This document shows positions 1-9,371 of a stretch of DNA of 64,000 nucleotides, piece after piece. Source of the DNA: Aromatoleum bremense (lineage in GTDB: Bacteria; Pseudomonadota; Gammaproteobacteria; Burkholderiales; Rhodocyclaceae); NCBI RefSeq assembly GCF_017894365.1, contig NZ_CP059467.1:4278001-4342000 (forward strand). The letters run 5' to 3'. The notes below the pieces were generated by a model, which was not told where the DNA came from, ran no database searches, and saw nothing but the letters and a program-made list of their open reading frames with translations. Made by a program: the position numbers and the translations under genes. Numbering within the stretch: position 1 is the first letter of the stretch; every line of letters starts with the position of its first letter.

Positions 1-72
1 TGCCGAACGAAGGGATGCGCCGTTTTTTCTCGTAGTCCCGACATGGCAGCACATTTGCCGCCATGATTGCCA

Positions 73-342
73 TCAGCGGCGGCGAAACTGCTGGGGCGGA
101 GCACCTGCCCCCGCCGGCCGCTCGTCCTTGTGACGGAAGCTGATGCGCGCTTTGGTCAGGTCATACGGAGACAATTCGACACTGACCTTGTCTCCGGCGA
201 GGATGCGGATGCGGTGTTTGCGCATCTTTCCCGAAGCGTAGGCCTGTACCTCGACTCCATTCTCGAGCGTCACGCGAAAGCGCGTATCGGGCAGCACTTC
301 GTTGACAACCCCTTCCATTTCCAGCAGCTCTTCTTTGGCCAT
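73..342 (-). CDS. infA: Translation initiation factor IF-1
   Basis: An 89-residue S1/OB-fold protein that binds the 30S A site during initiation. It opens [18 protein letters not shown] and carries the family's [19 protein letters not shown] and [10 protein letters not shown] blocks. The length exceeds the usual 72 because of a Pro/Ala/Arg-rich tail after [11 protein letters not shown], as in the longer second IF-1 copies of betaproteobacteria. A purine-rich AAAGGAAAAGGAA leader precedes the ATG. Its stop overlaps an ATG (TGATG) that opens a short frame running off the window's left edge, which I cannot identify. Confidence 0.95.
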   Translation of the reverse strand: MAKEELLEMEGVVNEVLPDTRFRVTLENGVEVQAYASGKMRKHRIRILAGDKVSVELSPYDLTKARISFRHKDERPAGAGAPPQQFRRR

Positions 343-719
343 TTCCTTTTCCTTTCAATCATCCATCCGGCGAGGGATTCCCACGCGTTCGCCCCTCCTC
401 GCCCGTCGTCCGGACATTCCGCATTCCGGGGAACGCCCGCGCCGCCAGCGCCCGCCCAGCTCGTGTCGAGCGTTGCGAGGAAGCCCTTTCGGCGAGGAGG
501 ACGACAGATCCGACACCGGTGCGGCGCCCGATCTGTCGAGGCGTTGAGAATACCGGGACATGGGAGGTGGCACAGGGCGCCCGCTGCGGTCGTATATGCC
601 GGCGCTTGGGTTATCGCGATCACTATACAGGATTACCCCGGAGCTCCCCAAGTGTAAGCAAGAGCCCAGCGTCGGCAGAAGGACGCAGAAGTGAGGGCCA
701 ATTCCTTATAATTCGCCCC
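343..719. other. Intergenic region upstream of infA
   Basis: No reading frame here resembles a protein. It must hold the divergent promoters of infA (left) and the cyclase-FHA gene (right), but no clear -10/-35 pair could be chosen. Confidence 0.4.
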
Positions 720-1616
720 ATGACCCACGCTCAGCCTCACCCGCCCGAACGCACTGTGCTTTTTGTGGATCTCGCCGGGAGCACCCGCCTTTATGAACGC
801 GTCGGCGACTCTGTGGCATTCCGGCTGGTCGATCACTGCCTGCAGGAAATGCGCGCCGAAATCGAACGGCGTCGCGGACGGGTCGTCAAGCACACCGGAG
901 ACGGTCTGATGGCAGTCTTCGGCGAAGCCGATCACGGCTGCGAGGCTGCGCTCAGAATTCACCAGGTGGTGCGGGAGCTACCGCTCTCGGCCGGGCAGAA
1001 ACTGGCGGTGCGCATCGCGTTTCACTACGGACCCGTCGTCGAAAACGACAGCGACGTGTTCGGCGACACGGTCAACATCGCCGCGCGCCTGCTGGAACTC
1101 GCGTCGCCCGGGCGCGCCATCACGTCGCTGGAAACGGCCCGGCAACTCAGCGCCGAGTGGCGCCCGCTGCTCCGCCCGCTGCAGGCACGCAGCCTGCGCG
1201 GCGCTTCACGGCTGACCGAGCCCTTCGAACTGCTGTGCGGCGGGGCGGCAGGCGACCTGACTGTGGTGCAGACGGTCGACTTCGACGCCGAGGAAAAACC
1301 GGAGCTGCGGCTTTATCTGGGCACGCAGTCGCTTGTGCTCAATGCACAGATGCCAAGCGCGCGGCTTGGCCGGGATCCCTTGTCGGACCTGCGGCTGAGC
1401 GATACCCGCGCATCGCGCCAGCATGCCGAAATCGAGCTGCGCGGCGACAAGTTCGTGCTTGTCGACCGCAGCAGCAACGGTACTTTCGTATTGATAGACG
1501 GCGAAAAGGAATTCGTGCTGTCGCGTGAGGAAGTCGTCCTCAGGAAACAGGGGCACTTTGCCCTTGGCAGGACGTGCACCGACAATCCGCACCTTATCGG
1601 CTTCGTCTGCATCTGA
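720..1616 (+). CDS. Adenylate/guanylate cyclase domain protein with C-terminal FHA domain
   Basis: A 298-residue cytoplasmic protein joining a class III nucleotide cyclase domain (about 10-170) to a forkhead-associated domain (about 200-298). The cyclase part keeps the two metal-binding aspartates (VLFVDLAGST and KHTGDGLMAVF) and the FGDTVNIAARL block. The FHA part has LGRD, SRQHAEIEL and SSNGTFV, the phosphothreonine-binding signature. The start is the ATG at 720 just before the cyclase fold; the open frame extends upstream without similarity. Probably a signalling protein reading Ser/Thr phosphorylation. Whether it makes cAMP or is only a regulatory domain cannot be told from sequence. Confidence 0.85.
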   Translation: MTHAQPHPPERTVLFVDLAGSTRLYERVGDSVAFRLVDHCLQEMRAEIERRRGRVVKHTGDGLMAVFGEADHGCEAALRIHQVVRELPLSAGQKLAVRIAFHYGPVVENDSDVFGDTVNIAARLLELASPGRAITSLETARQLSAEWRPLLRPLQARSLRGASRLTEPFELLCGGAAGDLTVVQTVDFDAEEKPELRLYLGTQSLVLNAQMPSARLGRDPLSDLRLSDTRASRQHAEIELRGDKFVLVDRSSNGTFVLIDGEKEFVLSREEVVLRKQGHFALGRTCTDNPHLIGFVCI

Positions 1617-1695
1617 GACGGAAGCTGGCAGTCCCGCCGAGCGCCTTGGCTTCAATGATCCCGGCGTTCTGGCTGGGACGTCTGTCGCGGCCGGT

Positions 1696-2163
1696 TTACC
1701 CCTGCGTTCTGCGATCCTCGTCCGGACCGGCTGAATCTTCTCCGTCTTGAGACTCGGCATCCTTGCTGCTGCGACGGCCGACGATCGCATGGAGCGAAAT
1801 CACGTCCGCGCCCCCAATCGGCCAGGGCATCGGCACCCGCATCGAGATGCGTGTCGCTTCGGCTCCGGGCTGGTCGGTCTTGCGGCGCAAGGGGATGACT
1901 TCGGCTTCGAGATGCGGAATCCACGGCATATCCGACGCACGGCGCAGATCCTCCTTTCCGGTGACGGGACGTCCTAGTGTCCTGAACCCGACACTCCAGA
2001 AACGCTGGGTTCCTTGGAGCCATACGTCGAACCATTTCATCCCTTCGAGCATCGCCGATTCCGACCACTTTACCCACAAGGCCGGGTCGACGCCGGGTCG
2101 GTCGCCCGAAACACTCTCCCGTTCCCCAGCGCGTCTGCGCTTTTCATCTGCTGCGCTCTTCAT
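1696..2163 (-). CDS. Conserved hypothetical protein
   Basis: A 155-residue protein I do not recognise. The middle is aromatic and helical (LWVKWSESAMLEGMKWFDV and WLQGTQRFWSVGFRTLG), followed by a beta-like stretch (ISMRVPMPWPIGGADVISL) and an acidic, hydrophilic tail. There is no signal peptide or membrane segment. It converges on the cyclase-FHA gene and diverges from the ABC exporter. Codon usage (high GC3) fits a real gene. The tryptophan-rich helix could suggest surface or granule association, but this is speculation. Confidence 0.55.
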   Translation of the reverse strand: MKSAADEKRRRAGERESVSGDRPGVDPALWVKWSESAMLEGMKWFDVWLQGTQRFWSVGFRTLGRPVTGKEDLRRASDMPWIPHLEAEVIPLRRKTDQPGAEATRISMRVPMPWPIGGADVISLHAIVGRRSSKDAESQDGEDSAGPDEDRRTQG

Positions 2164-2424
2164 TGCGGCTCCGAGTTACTGGATAGTTTCCCCCAAGCAT
2201 AAACATTGCGGCTTCCGCGCGAAAGATCTGATTGGTAACAGGCAGAAGCGGCCCTGCAGCAAGCTTCGGCCGTGGCGTCCGGCAGACGACGGCTGATGTA
2301 TTCCCCCTGTCAGCGCGGCTGCGCGGCGGTCAGGCCAATACGCCCTGCTTCCTGTACGTTCTGCCAACGGGTGGCAACATAGAGCAGTTCGTCCATGCGG
2401 CCTCGAGAAGAACAATAATTACGG

Positions 2425-4221
2425 ATGCCCGGTGATACCCTGAAACACGCCTCGACGCCGCGCCGACTGTCGGCGTTAACAGGCCTGTGGCCGTTCCTGC
2501 AGCCCTATCGGGGGCGAATTGCGCTGGCCTTCATCCTGCTCTGCCTCGGTTCGGCAATCATCCTGCTGCTCCCGCTGGCGTTCGGCGACCTCATCGACCT
2601 GGGGTTTGGTGCAAGGGCGCAGGCCGGCGACGGTCTGCTCGGTGGGCTGAACCTGAACGGGCATTTCATCGCCCTGTTCGGATTGGCGAGCGCCTGGGCA
2701 CTGGCGGTGTCCGCCCGCTACTACACTGTGTCGTGGGTCGGCGAGCGGGCAACCGCCGATCTGCGCTGTGCGGTATATATGCGCGTACTGTCCCAGTCGC
2801 CCCAATTTTTCGAGACCTTGCAGACCGGGGAAGTCCTGTCCCGGTTGACCGGCGACACGACGCTGATCCAGACCGTGATCGGCAGTTCCGTGTCGATGGG
2901 CTTGCGCAGCCTGTTCCAGTTCACCGGTGGCATGGTCATGCTGGCCGTCACCAGCCTCTACCTGTTCTCCTTGAACCTGGGCCTCATGGCCTTGCTGACG
3001 CTGCCCATCATCGTTATCGGCCGCAAGGTCAAAAGACTTTCGCGCGAATCCCAGGACAGGATTGCCGATGCCTCGGCACTGGCCGGTGAAATCCTCAATG
3101 CCATGCCGACGGTACAGGCCTATACGCAGGAGCGGCACGAAGCCGAACGCTTTGCCGCTGCCGCGGAAACCGGGTTCACGACGGCGATCCGGCGCACGCG
3201 CGTGCGCGCTGCGCTCACGACTTTGATCATCACCGCGGTGATGGGAACGATCATCTTCGTGCTGTGGATCGGCGTGCGCCAGATGCATGACGGCATCCTG
3301 ACCCAAGGCCAGTTGGCGTCCTTTGTCCTTTACGCGGCACTCGTCGCCGGCGGCGTCGGAACCATGGCAGAAGTGTGGGGCGACGTCATGCGCGCGGCCG
3401 GAGCGGCAGAGCGCCTGCTGGAACTGCTGCACGCGGACTCCGCCATCCGCGAGGAGGCCCGGCCACAACCGCCCGCGCGTCCAGCGCAGGCGGCGATCAG
3501 TTTCGAGCACGTGACGTTCTGCTATCCCGCTCGCCCGCACCCGCATGCGCTCGACGACATCTGCCTGACGATTGCGCCGGGCGAGAGCGTCGCGCTTGTC
3601 GGCCCGTCCGGCGCGGGCAAGACGAGCATGTTCCAGGTCCTGCTGCGCTATTACGAAATATCCGGCGGCGCCATCCGGATCAACGGACAAGACATCCGCC
3701 AACTGAGTCTGCACGACCTGCGCAAAGGCATCGCGATCGTGCCGCAAGACCCGGTGATCTTTTCCGCCAACGCGCTGGAGAACATCCGCTACGGCCGCCG
3801 CGCGGCGAGCGACGCGGAAGTCATCGCAGCGGCCCGGGCAGCGCTGGTCGATGAGTTCATCGAGCGACTGCCCGAGGGCTACCAGACATTCCTCGGCGAG
3901 CGCGGCACCCGCCTGTCCGGGGGACAGCGCCAGCGCATCGCGATTGCGCGCGCGATCCTGAAAAGCGCGCCGATGCTGCTCCTCGATGAAGCCACCAGCG
4001 CTCTCGATGTGGAATCCGAAATCCTGGTGCAGCAAGGACTCAACGCCGCCATGCAGGGGCGCACGACGCTGATCATCGCCCATCGGCTTGCCACGGTGCA
4101 AAAAGCCGACCGAATCGTGGTGATGGATCGAGGCCGCATCGTCGAGACTGGCACCCCGGAGGATCTACGTCATCAGGGCGGCCTTTACGCGCGTCTGGCA
4201 GCGCTCCAACTTGACCTTTGA
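2425..4221 (+). CDS. ABC exporter, fused membrane and ATPase domains (MsbA/multidrug type)
   Basis: A 598-residue B-type half-transporter working as a homodimer in the inner membrane. Six membrane segments occupy about 20-330. The nucleotide-binding domain (about 355-598) has Walker A GPSGAGKTS, Q-loop VPQDPVIFS, signature LSGGQRQRIAIARA, Walker B LLLDEATSALD and switch histidine IIAHRLAT. The length is that of MsbA-like lipid or drug exporters. It stands alone with no adaptor or outer-membrane partner, so the substrate is open. The ATG at 2425 is the first plausible start. Confidence 0.9.
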   Translation: MPGDTLKHASTPRRLSALTGLWPFLQPYRGRIALAFILLCLGSAIILLLPLAFGDLIDLGFGARAQAGDGLLGGLNLNGHFIALFGLASAWALAVSARYYTVSWVGERATADLRCAVYMRVLSQSPQFFETLQTGEVLSRLTGDTTLIQTVIGSSVSMGLRSLFQFTGGMVMLAVTSLYLFSLNLGLMALLTLPIIVIGRKVKRLSRESQDRIADASALAGEILNAMPTVQAYTQERHEAERFAAAAETGFTTAIRRTRVRAALTTLIITAVMGTIIFVLWIGVRQMHDGILTQGQLASFVLYAALVAGGVGTMAEVWGDVMRAAGAAERLLELLHADSAIREEARPQPPARPAQAAISFEHVTFCYPARPHPHALDDICLTIAPGESVALVGPSGAGKTSMFQVLLRYYEISGGAIRINGQDIRQLSLHDLRKGIAIVPQDPVIFSANALENIRYGRRAASDAEVIAAARAALVDEFIERLPEGYQTFLGERGTRLSGGQRQRIAIARAILKSAPMLLLDEATSALDVESEILVQQGLNAAMQGRTTLIIAHRLATVQKADRIVVMDRGRIVETGTPEDLRHQGGLYARLAALQLDL

Positions 4222-4749
4222 CCCTTCCCGGCCTCGCGGCGGTTCGAGCGGTAGCGCGAATTGGGCTTGATATAAGGAAGCCGACTCGCGGCTCGGGAGG
4301 TCGTACGGTCGAGGCCCGAACTACCCGAGAGAGACAGAAGCGGCCCTTGTCATGCCACACACATCCTCGCGTCGCCGCAACCCGTACAACAAGTGCCTCG
4401 CCCGTGCAGTCGCCCCAAACTTGCGAACCGGCCCCCGTGCAGACTTGCTCCTGCGCATCACCGCCGCAACGGCTGCAGCCGGCAGGAAACTGCAGAGCCG
4501 ATCGCCTAAAAATGAACGGCCCGCTCACCGGTGGGCCGTTTTGCAAAACGATCTACCGCAATCCGGACGATTTGGAACTAGAATTTTTGTAAACGTCAGG
4601 AAACAAGCCGCCCTGCGCGGCGGCCCTTCCGAGGCCGTCCGGCGCGGGGGGCGCAGTCCGTGCAGAGCGTACCGGATTCGCACGAACGAGCTGCCGGGTG
4701 GGCACCGTCCGGCCGCTTTCCTCTGCTTCTTCGCCGAAAGGGGTGGACC
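4222..4749. other. Gap between ABC exporter and EAL protein
   Basis: 528 bases with no convincing gene. Several frames are open through GC bias only. It contains one clear intrinsic terminator (separate entry) and must contain the promoter of the 4750 gene. Confidence 0.5.
4515..4544 (+). terminator. Rho-independent terminator
   Basis: An 8-bp perfect stem AACGGCCC / GGGCCGTT closes a ten-base loop and is followed by TTG. It is bidirectional in form. A close relative with a 10-bp stem lies at 54085. Confidence 0.7.
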
Positions 4750-6633
4750 ATGGATAGTTGGCCCGACAGTGTCTCGCTCGACGAGTACAAACGTCTGTAT
4801 CGGGCGCTGCGCACCCTCAGCGCCGGCAACCGCACGCTCGCCCGCGCGCGCGACGAAGAGACCCTGCTCCACGACATGGTGCATGCGATCGTGGAACAGG
4901 GCGGCTACCGCATGGCGTGGATCGGCTATGCCGACCATGACGAGCACAAGACGATCCGCGTCATGGCCCACGCAGGTGTCGAGGAAGGGATCTTCGAAAC
5001 CTTCCCTCTGTCCTGGGCCGACGAGATCAGGCATCCGACCGCGCTCGCGCTCCAGAGCGGTGCGCCGCGCGTGGGGCATCTGGTGCAGGAGGATCCCGCG
5101 CTCGCGCACCTACACGCCGAGCAGCGCAAGCGCGGCTACGTGGCGGTGAGCGCCTTCCCCCTGGTCATCGACGGCCGGATCGGCGGCAACCTCAGCATCA
5201 TCGCGAGCGAAGCCGATGCCTTTCGCGAGGAGGAGGTGAACGTCCTGGGCGAGCTCGCCGAGGACGTGGCCTTCGGCATCGCCGCGATCCGGTCGCGCAA
5301 ACGCCAGGAGGAAGCCGAGGCGGCCCTGCGCCACATGGCGCTGCATGACGGCGTAACCGGTCTGCCCAACCGCGTGCTGTTCCGAAGCCGCCTGGAAGCG
5401 CTCGCTCACGAGGTTTCTCCGACCGTGCACCCCTTCGCGGTCGCCCTGCTGTCCGTCGATCAGTTCCGCGAGGTGAACGAGATGCTCGGGCCCGATCAGG
5501 GGAACGCGCTGATGCTCCAGGTGACTCGCAGACTGGAGGGGGCGATCGACGGCGCGGATCTGCTCGCGCGGGTGGGTGACGACGAGTTCGCGCTGCTGTG
5601 GTGCGACACCGATGCGGACCGGGCGATGCGCAAGGCGACACGCGTCCTGGCCCTGCTCGACGAACCGCTTTCCCTCGCGGAGCTTGCGGTGGATGCACGT
5701 GCCCGGCTCGGCATCGCGCTCTTTCCCGGACACGGCACGGAGCCGGACGCGCTGATGCGACGCGCCGCGGTGGCCGCGCGTGAAGCGAGACACTCCGCTG
5801 CCCGCTGCGCCGTCTTCACTGGCGATCTGGACCGCGAATGCAGCCGGAACCTGGCGCTCATCGCGGAACTCCACCGGGCGATCGCGGGCGGCCAATTGCG
5901 GCTGTATTGCCAGCCCAAGGTCGACCTCGCCTCGGGCGCAGCTTGCGGGGCCGAGGCGCTGGTGCGCTGGGCACATCCGGACCAGGGCCTCATCGGGCCC
6001 GACCGTTTCATCAAGCTGGCCGAGAACGCCGGTCTGATCACGCCGCTTACCGACTGGATGCTTGGTGCGGCCTTCCGCCAGCTCTACGCCTGGCAGGCCG
6101 ACGGCCTCCACATTCCGCTGGCCATCAACCTCTCCGCTCGCGACCTGCTCGATGCCCGCCTGGTCGAGCGCATCCACGGGCACTTTCTCACTTGGGGCGT
6201 GGAGCCCGCGAACGTCCAGTTCGAGCTCACCGAGAGTGCCCTCCTCGAAGACCCGGATCGCTCCCTCGAGACGCTGAATGAATTGAAGGACATGGGCGTG
6301 CAACTGGCCGTCGACGATTTCGGCACCGGTTACTCCAGCCTCAGCTACCTGCAGCGCCTGCCGGCAGATTCGATCAAGATCGACCAGTCCTTCGTGAGCC
6401 GGATGATGGCGCACGAAGGTTCGGACGCCATCGTGCGCTCCACCATCGACCTCGGACACGACCTCGGGCTCGGCGTCACCGCCGAGGGCGTGGAGGATCT
6501 GGAGACGTGGCGCCGCCTGACCACGCTCAAGTGCGATCTCGCGCAGGGCTACTTCGTCAGTCCGCCACTGCCGGCCGCGGCATTCGCAGCCTGGCAGGTG
6601 CCGGCGGGGCTGCGCCAGATGGCGGCCCACTAA
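4750..6633 (+). CDS. GAF - degenerate GGDEF - EAL protein, probable c-di-GMP phosphodiesterase
   Basis: A 627-residue cytoplasmic signalling protein. A GAF-like sensor covers about 30-190, then a diguanylate cyclase fold (about 205-365) and an EAL domain (about 375-620). The cyclase signature reads RVGDDEF instead of GGDEF, so cyclase activity is unlikely. The EAL domain keeps GAEALVRW, NLSARDL, FELTESALLED, DDFGTGYSSL and KIDQSFV, with the acidic metal ligands present, so c-di-GMP hydrolysis is expected. The start is the ATG after GAAAGGGGTGGACC; an upstream in-frame start adds residues without similarity. It lies between unrelated genes. Confidence 0.9.
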   Translation: MDSWPDSVSLDEYKRLYRALRTLSAGNRTLARARDEETLLHDMVHAIVEQGGYRMAWIGYADHDEHKTIRVMAHAGVEEGIFETFPLSWADEIRHPTALALQSGAPRVGHLVQEDPALAHLHAEQRKRGYVAVSAFPLVIDGRIGGNLSIIASEADAFREEEVNVLGELAEDVAFGIAAIRSRKRQEEAEAALRHMALHDGVTGLPNRVLFRSRLEALAHEVSPTVHPFAVALLSVDQFREVNEMLGPDQGNALMLQVTRRLEGAIDGADLLARVGDDEFALLWCDTDADRAMRKATRVLALLDEPLSLAELAVDARARLGIALFPGHGTEPDALMRRAAVAAREARHSAARCAVFTGDLDRECSRNLALIAELHRAIAGGQLRLYCQPKVDLASGAACGAEALVRWAHPDQGLIGPDRFIKLAENAGLITPLTDWMLGAAFRQLYAWQADGLHIPLAINLSARDLLDARLVERIHGHFLTWGVEPANVQFELTESALLEDPDRSLETLNELKDMGVQLAVDDFGTGYSSLSYLQRLPADSIKIDQSFVSRMMAHEGSDAIVRSTIDLGHDLGLGVTAEGVEDLETWRRLTTLKCDLAQGYFVSPPLPAAAFAAWQVPAGLRQMAAH

Positions 6634-6822
6634 TCTTCCGCTTCCGATGGCGGGGGCCGTGACGGCCGACGACGCCCCGGGGACCGGACTCACCCGGTCA
6701 CGTCGTCGTGGTCGGTCGACACCGCGAGCCCCTTCCACTGCTCGAGGTCGCGCTCGACGGCGCGGCGCTTCATCGACTTCGCGGTGTTCCGCCTTCATTC
6801 TGCCGGCCATCCGTAGCGCTTC

Positions 6823-6841
6823 GATTGAGAAAACCTCAATC
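6823..6841. promoter_or_regulatory. LysR-type operator, copy 1 (autoregulatory)
   Basis: A perfect 7-bp inverted repeat, GATTGAG-N5-CTCAATC, includes a T-N11-A core typical of LysR-family sites. It ends 19 bases before the lysR ATG, a position suited to autorepression. The same palindrome recurs at 9235 and 15567. Confidence 0.8.
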
Positions 6842-6860
6842 GCGTGCCAGACTCGAAACC

Positions 6861-7759
6861 ATGGACCGCCTGCCTCCACTCAACGCAATCCGCGCTTTCG
6901 AAGCCGCGGCGCGACACCTCAGCATCACGGTCGCGGCCGAGGAGCTGTACGTGACGCCCGGCGCAGTGAGCCGCCAGATCCGCTCGCTCGAGGAATCGCT
7001 CGGAGTGCAGCTGCTGCATCGCGGGCATCGCCAGATCACGCTTACCAGCGCGGGGGAGGACTACTACCGGGCGGTGACGAAGGCGATGGACGCGTTGCGT
7101 GAGGCAACTCGCCGCCTCACCAAACGCGCCAAGCGCAAGCAACTCAAGATCCGCGCCTATACAACCTTCGCGATGCGCTGGCTGATTCCGCGGCTGTCCA
7201 GCTTCCATGCGGCAAATCCCGGCATTGAGGTGCTGCTCACCGCCTCGCTCGACCCGGTGGACTTCCGCAAGGAAGACATCGACGGCGCAATCCGGCTGGG
7301 CGACGGCAAGTGGAGCGGGGTGAACGCGTTTCGACTGGTGCCGAACATCCTGCTCCCCGTGTGCAGTCCGCGCCTGCTCGCGGCGGGCGCCAAGGTCAGG
7401 AAGCCGGCTGATCTGCAGCAGCAGACGCTGCTGCACTCCATCGCCCCGACGACTGGCGCTACTGGCTGGAGGCCGCGGGCGTGGAGCGGGAGGTCGACGC
7501 GCGCGGCGGCATGACCTACCAGAGCTCCGCCATGGCCTACGCGGCTGCCGTGGAAGGCCAGGGGTTCGCCATCGCCCAGCACTTCCTCGTTGCCGACGAC
7601 CTCGCTTCGGGCAGGCTGGTCGCCCCCTTCCGCCAGACGGTCGACATGGGCGACTTCACCTATTACCTCCTCACCCCGGCCAATCGCAAGGAAAGCGCCA
7701 GCATGGCGACATTCCGGACTTGGCTCCTTGAGCAGTTCCGGCCGACCGAACCGGGTTGA
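6861..7759 (+). pseudogene. LysR-family transcriptional regulator, GcvA-like, with one frameshift
   Basis: Residues 1-65 form the winged-helix DNA-binding domain (FEAAARHLSITVAAEELYV, TPGAVSRQIRSLEESLGVQL). The effector domain follows (RWLIPRLSSFHAANPGIEV, RLGDGKW). Near 7441-7448 the frame breaks: it goes from LLHSIAP in one frame to DDWRYWLEAAGVERE in another, which then runs to QFRPTEPG and a stop at 7759. The span is 899 bases, one short of a 299-codon gene, so one base is missing, by mutation or sequencing error. It is the likely regulator of the adjacent CoA-dependent catabolic genes. If the frameshift is real, the C-terminal half of the effector domain is lost. Confidence 0.85.
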
Positions 7760-7809
7760 CCGCAGCCGCAGCCGCCGCGCGAGGGGCGCGGCAAGGGGCT
7801 CCGAAGCGC

Positions 7810-9048
7810 TCACCCTGCGGCCCGTCGCGCCGTCGCCATGTCCTGCGCGAGCTCGGCGCAATGGATGGCGCCCCACTCGTGGAGCACATCCACGTCCTCG
7901 TTGCTGTAGCCGGCCGCGCACAACACCGCGCGCGTGTCCTGCCCGCAGGCCGGCGCGGGGCGGCTCGGCAGTGTGTTCGACTCCGCGCTGTTGATCGGAA
8001 AACCGGGCATCCGGATGGTGCCGAGCTGCGGATGGGCGAGCTCGCCGATCATCCGGTTGGCGGCGACCTGCGGGTGCGCCACGACATCCTCGTAGGTCGC
8101 GACGCGCGCGCACAGGATGTCGGCGTCCTTCAGCGTCGGCAACCAGTCGGATGTCGTGCGCGTCTTGAAAACACGCGTGAGCGCCTCGACCATCCGCACC
8201 CGGTTCGCGACCCGCAACGGCGAGGTGGCGAAGCGGGGATCGTCCGCAAGCCCCGGCAGACCCAGCAGTTTGCACAGCCGCAGCCAGCGCTCGGGCGTGT
8301 AGGCGGCCACCATGATCCAGCCGTCGGCGGTCTCGAAGGCCTGGTTCGGCGCCGAGTACGGCGCAGCGCTGCCTGCGCGCACCGGCAGTTCGCCGTCCGC
8401 GAAATGGCTCGCGAGCGACGACTGCTGCAGCGCCAGCGCCGAATTCAGGAGATTCACGTCGAGATGACCGCCCCGCCCTTCGCGTTCGCGCTGCGCGAGC
8501 TTGGCGAGGATTCCCATGCAGGCCACGTAGCCCGTCATCACGTCGACCACCGGCGCCTGGACCTTGCAGGGCTCGCTGTCCGGTATCCCGATGAGGCTCA
8601 TGAGCCCTGAATCAGCCTGCACGATGCCGTCCACGCCGGCGCGCTCCGCATAGGGGCCGTGCTGCCCGTAGGCGGAAATCGAGCAGTAGATGAGCGACGG
8701 GAAGGCCTCGGCGAGCGCCTCGTGGCCCAACCCGAGCCGCGCCATCACGCCGGGCCGCATGCTCTCCACGACGACGTCCGCCTGCGCGATCAGCCGTTTC
8801 GCGACCGCCACGCCGTCGGCCGCCTTGAGGTTCAGCGCCACGCCCAGCTTGTTGCGATTGAAGGCGTGAAAGAGCGCGCTGTCGTCGCCGATCCATGCCG
8901 GCCCCAAGCCGCGCCCGAGCTCCCCCGCGGGAGGTTCCACCTTGAGGACACGTGCGCCCATGTCAGCCATGAGCATGGTGCAGGTCGGGCCGGCGCCGAT
9001 CTGCGTGAAGTCGATAACGGTCATGCCGTCCAGAGCATTGTGCAGCAT
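7810..9048 (-). CDS. CoA-transferase family III (CaiB/BaiF)
   Basis: A 412-residue enzyme that moves CoA from a donor thioester to a carboxylic acid. Typical blocks are DFTQIGAGPTCTMLMADMGA, VLKVEPPAGE, ADVVVESMRPGVMARLGLG, YGQHGPYAERAGVD with the following QADSG that includes the catalytic-aspartate region, and the C-terminal HPQVAANRMI. The ATG at 9048 follows GGGAGCGCTGAC and gives family-typical length. It is preceded by a 25-codon leader frame with a much stronger ribosome site. It probably activates the acid brought in by the neighbouring TRAP system. The substrate is unknown. Confidence 0.9.
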   Translation of the reverse strand: MLHNALDGMTVIDFTQIGAGPTCTMLMADMGARVLKVEPPAGELGRGLGPAWIGDDSALFHAFNRNKLGVALNLKAADGVAVAKRLIAQADVVVESMRPGVMARLGLGHEALAEAFPSLIYCSISAYGQHGPYAERAGVDGIVQADSGLMSLIGIPDSEPCKVQAPVVDVMTGYVACMGILAKLAQREREGRGGHLDVNLLNSALALQQSSLASHFADGELPVRAGSAAPYSAPNQAFETADGWIMVAAYTPERWLRLCKLLGLPGLADDPRFATSPLRVANRVRMVEALTRVFKTRTTSDWLPTLKDADILCARVATYEDVVAHPQVAANRMIGELAHPQLGTIRMPGFPINSAESNTLPSRPAPACGQDTRAVLCAAGYSNEDVDVLHEWGAIHCAELAQDMATARRAAG

Positions 9049-9049
9049 G

Positions 9050-9127
9050 TCAGCGCTCCCGGGTCCGGATGCTTCGTTTGAAGGCGCCTTGCGCGGTCGC
9101 GACCGGCGAATTGGTTTGCGATGACAT
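9050..9127 (-). CDS. Short upstream reading frame (25 codons) before the CoA-transferase
   Basis: ATG at 9127 is preceded by AATGAGGAGACCGCC, the best ribosome-binding site in the area. The frame encodes MSSQTNSPVATAQGAFKRSI plus five residues and stops at TGA, one base before the CoA-transferase ATG (TGAcATG). The arrangement suggests translational coupling. It could also be a former N-terminal extension put out of frame. The peptide itself has no recognisable fold. Confidence 0.5.
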   Translation of the reverse strand: MSSQTNSPVATAQGAFKRSIRTRER

Positions 9128-9234
9128 GGCGGTCTCCTCATTGAATTGAAATGCCACGATTCCGTCGCATCGGATCGGTGGTTCAATGATTGCGGCCGCA
9201 CAGAATCCGGTAAACTGATATTTGCAGCAACGAC

Positions 9235-9253
9235 GGTTGAGATTTTCTCAATC
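9235..9253. promoter_or_regulatory. LysR-type operator, copy 2
   Basis: GGTTGAG-N5-CTCAATC, one mismatch from the perfect palindrome at 6823 and 15567. It lies about 108 bases before the leader-frame start of the CoA-transferase unit, where a LysR activator site is expected. Confidence 0.75.
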
Positions 9254-9293
9254 GGATTCTTGTGACGATGGCGCGCCGAGAGGCGAAAAGCAA

Positions 9294-9324
9294 GCGGCGG
9301 GATCCCGAATGGAGATCCCGCCGC
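9294..9324 (-). terminator. Terminator-like hairpin after dctP
   Basis: A perfect 11-bp stem GCGGCGGGATC / GATCCCGCCGC with a nine-base loop lies 47 bases past the dctP stop. On the minus strand it is followed by TTGCTTTTC. It separates the TRAP/thiolase operon from the CoA-transferase promoter. Confidence 0.7.
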
Positions 9325-9371
9325 ATCCCATCCCGGCGACCCGGTCCGGGCCGCCGTCCGAAACGATGAGC

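Noticed and set aside
4222..4749. Structured RNA such as RNase P or 6S RNA
   Set aside because: I looked for conserved RNase P and 6S features and saw none. Only a simple terminator is supported.
6634..6860. A 27-codon minus-strand frame between the EAL gene and lysR
   Set aside because: It has no ribosome site or recognisable family and overlaps the lysR promoter area, so it was not listed.
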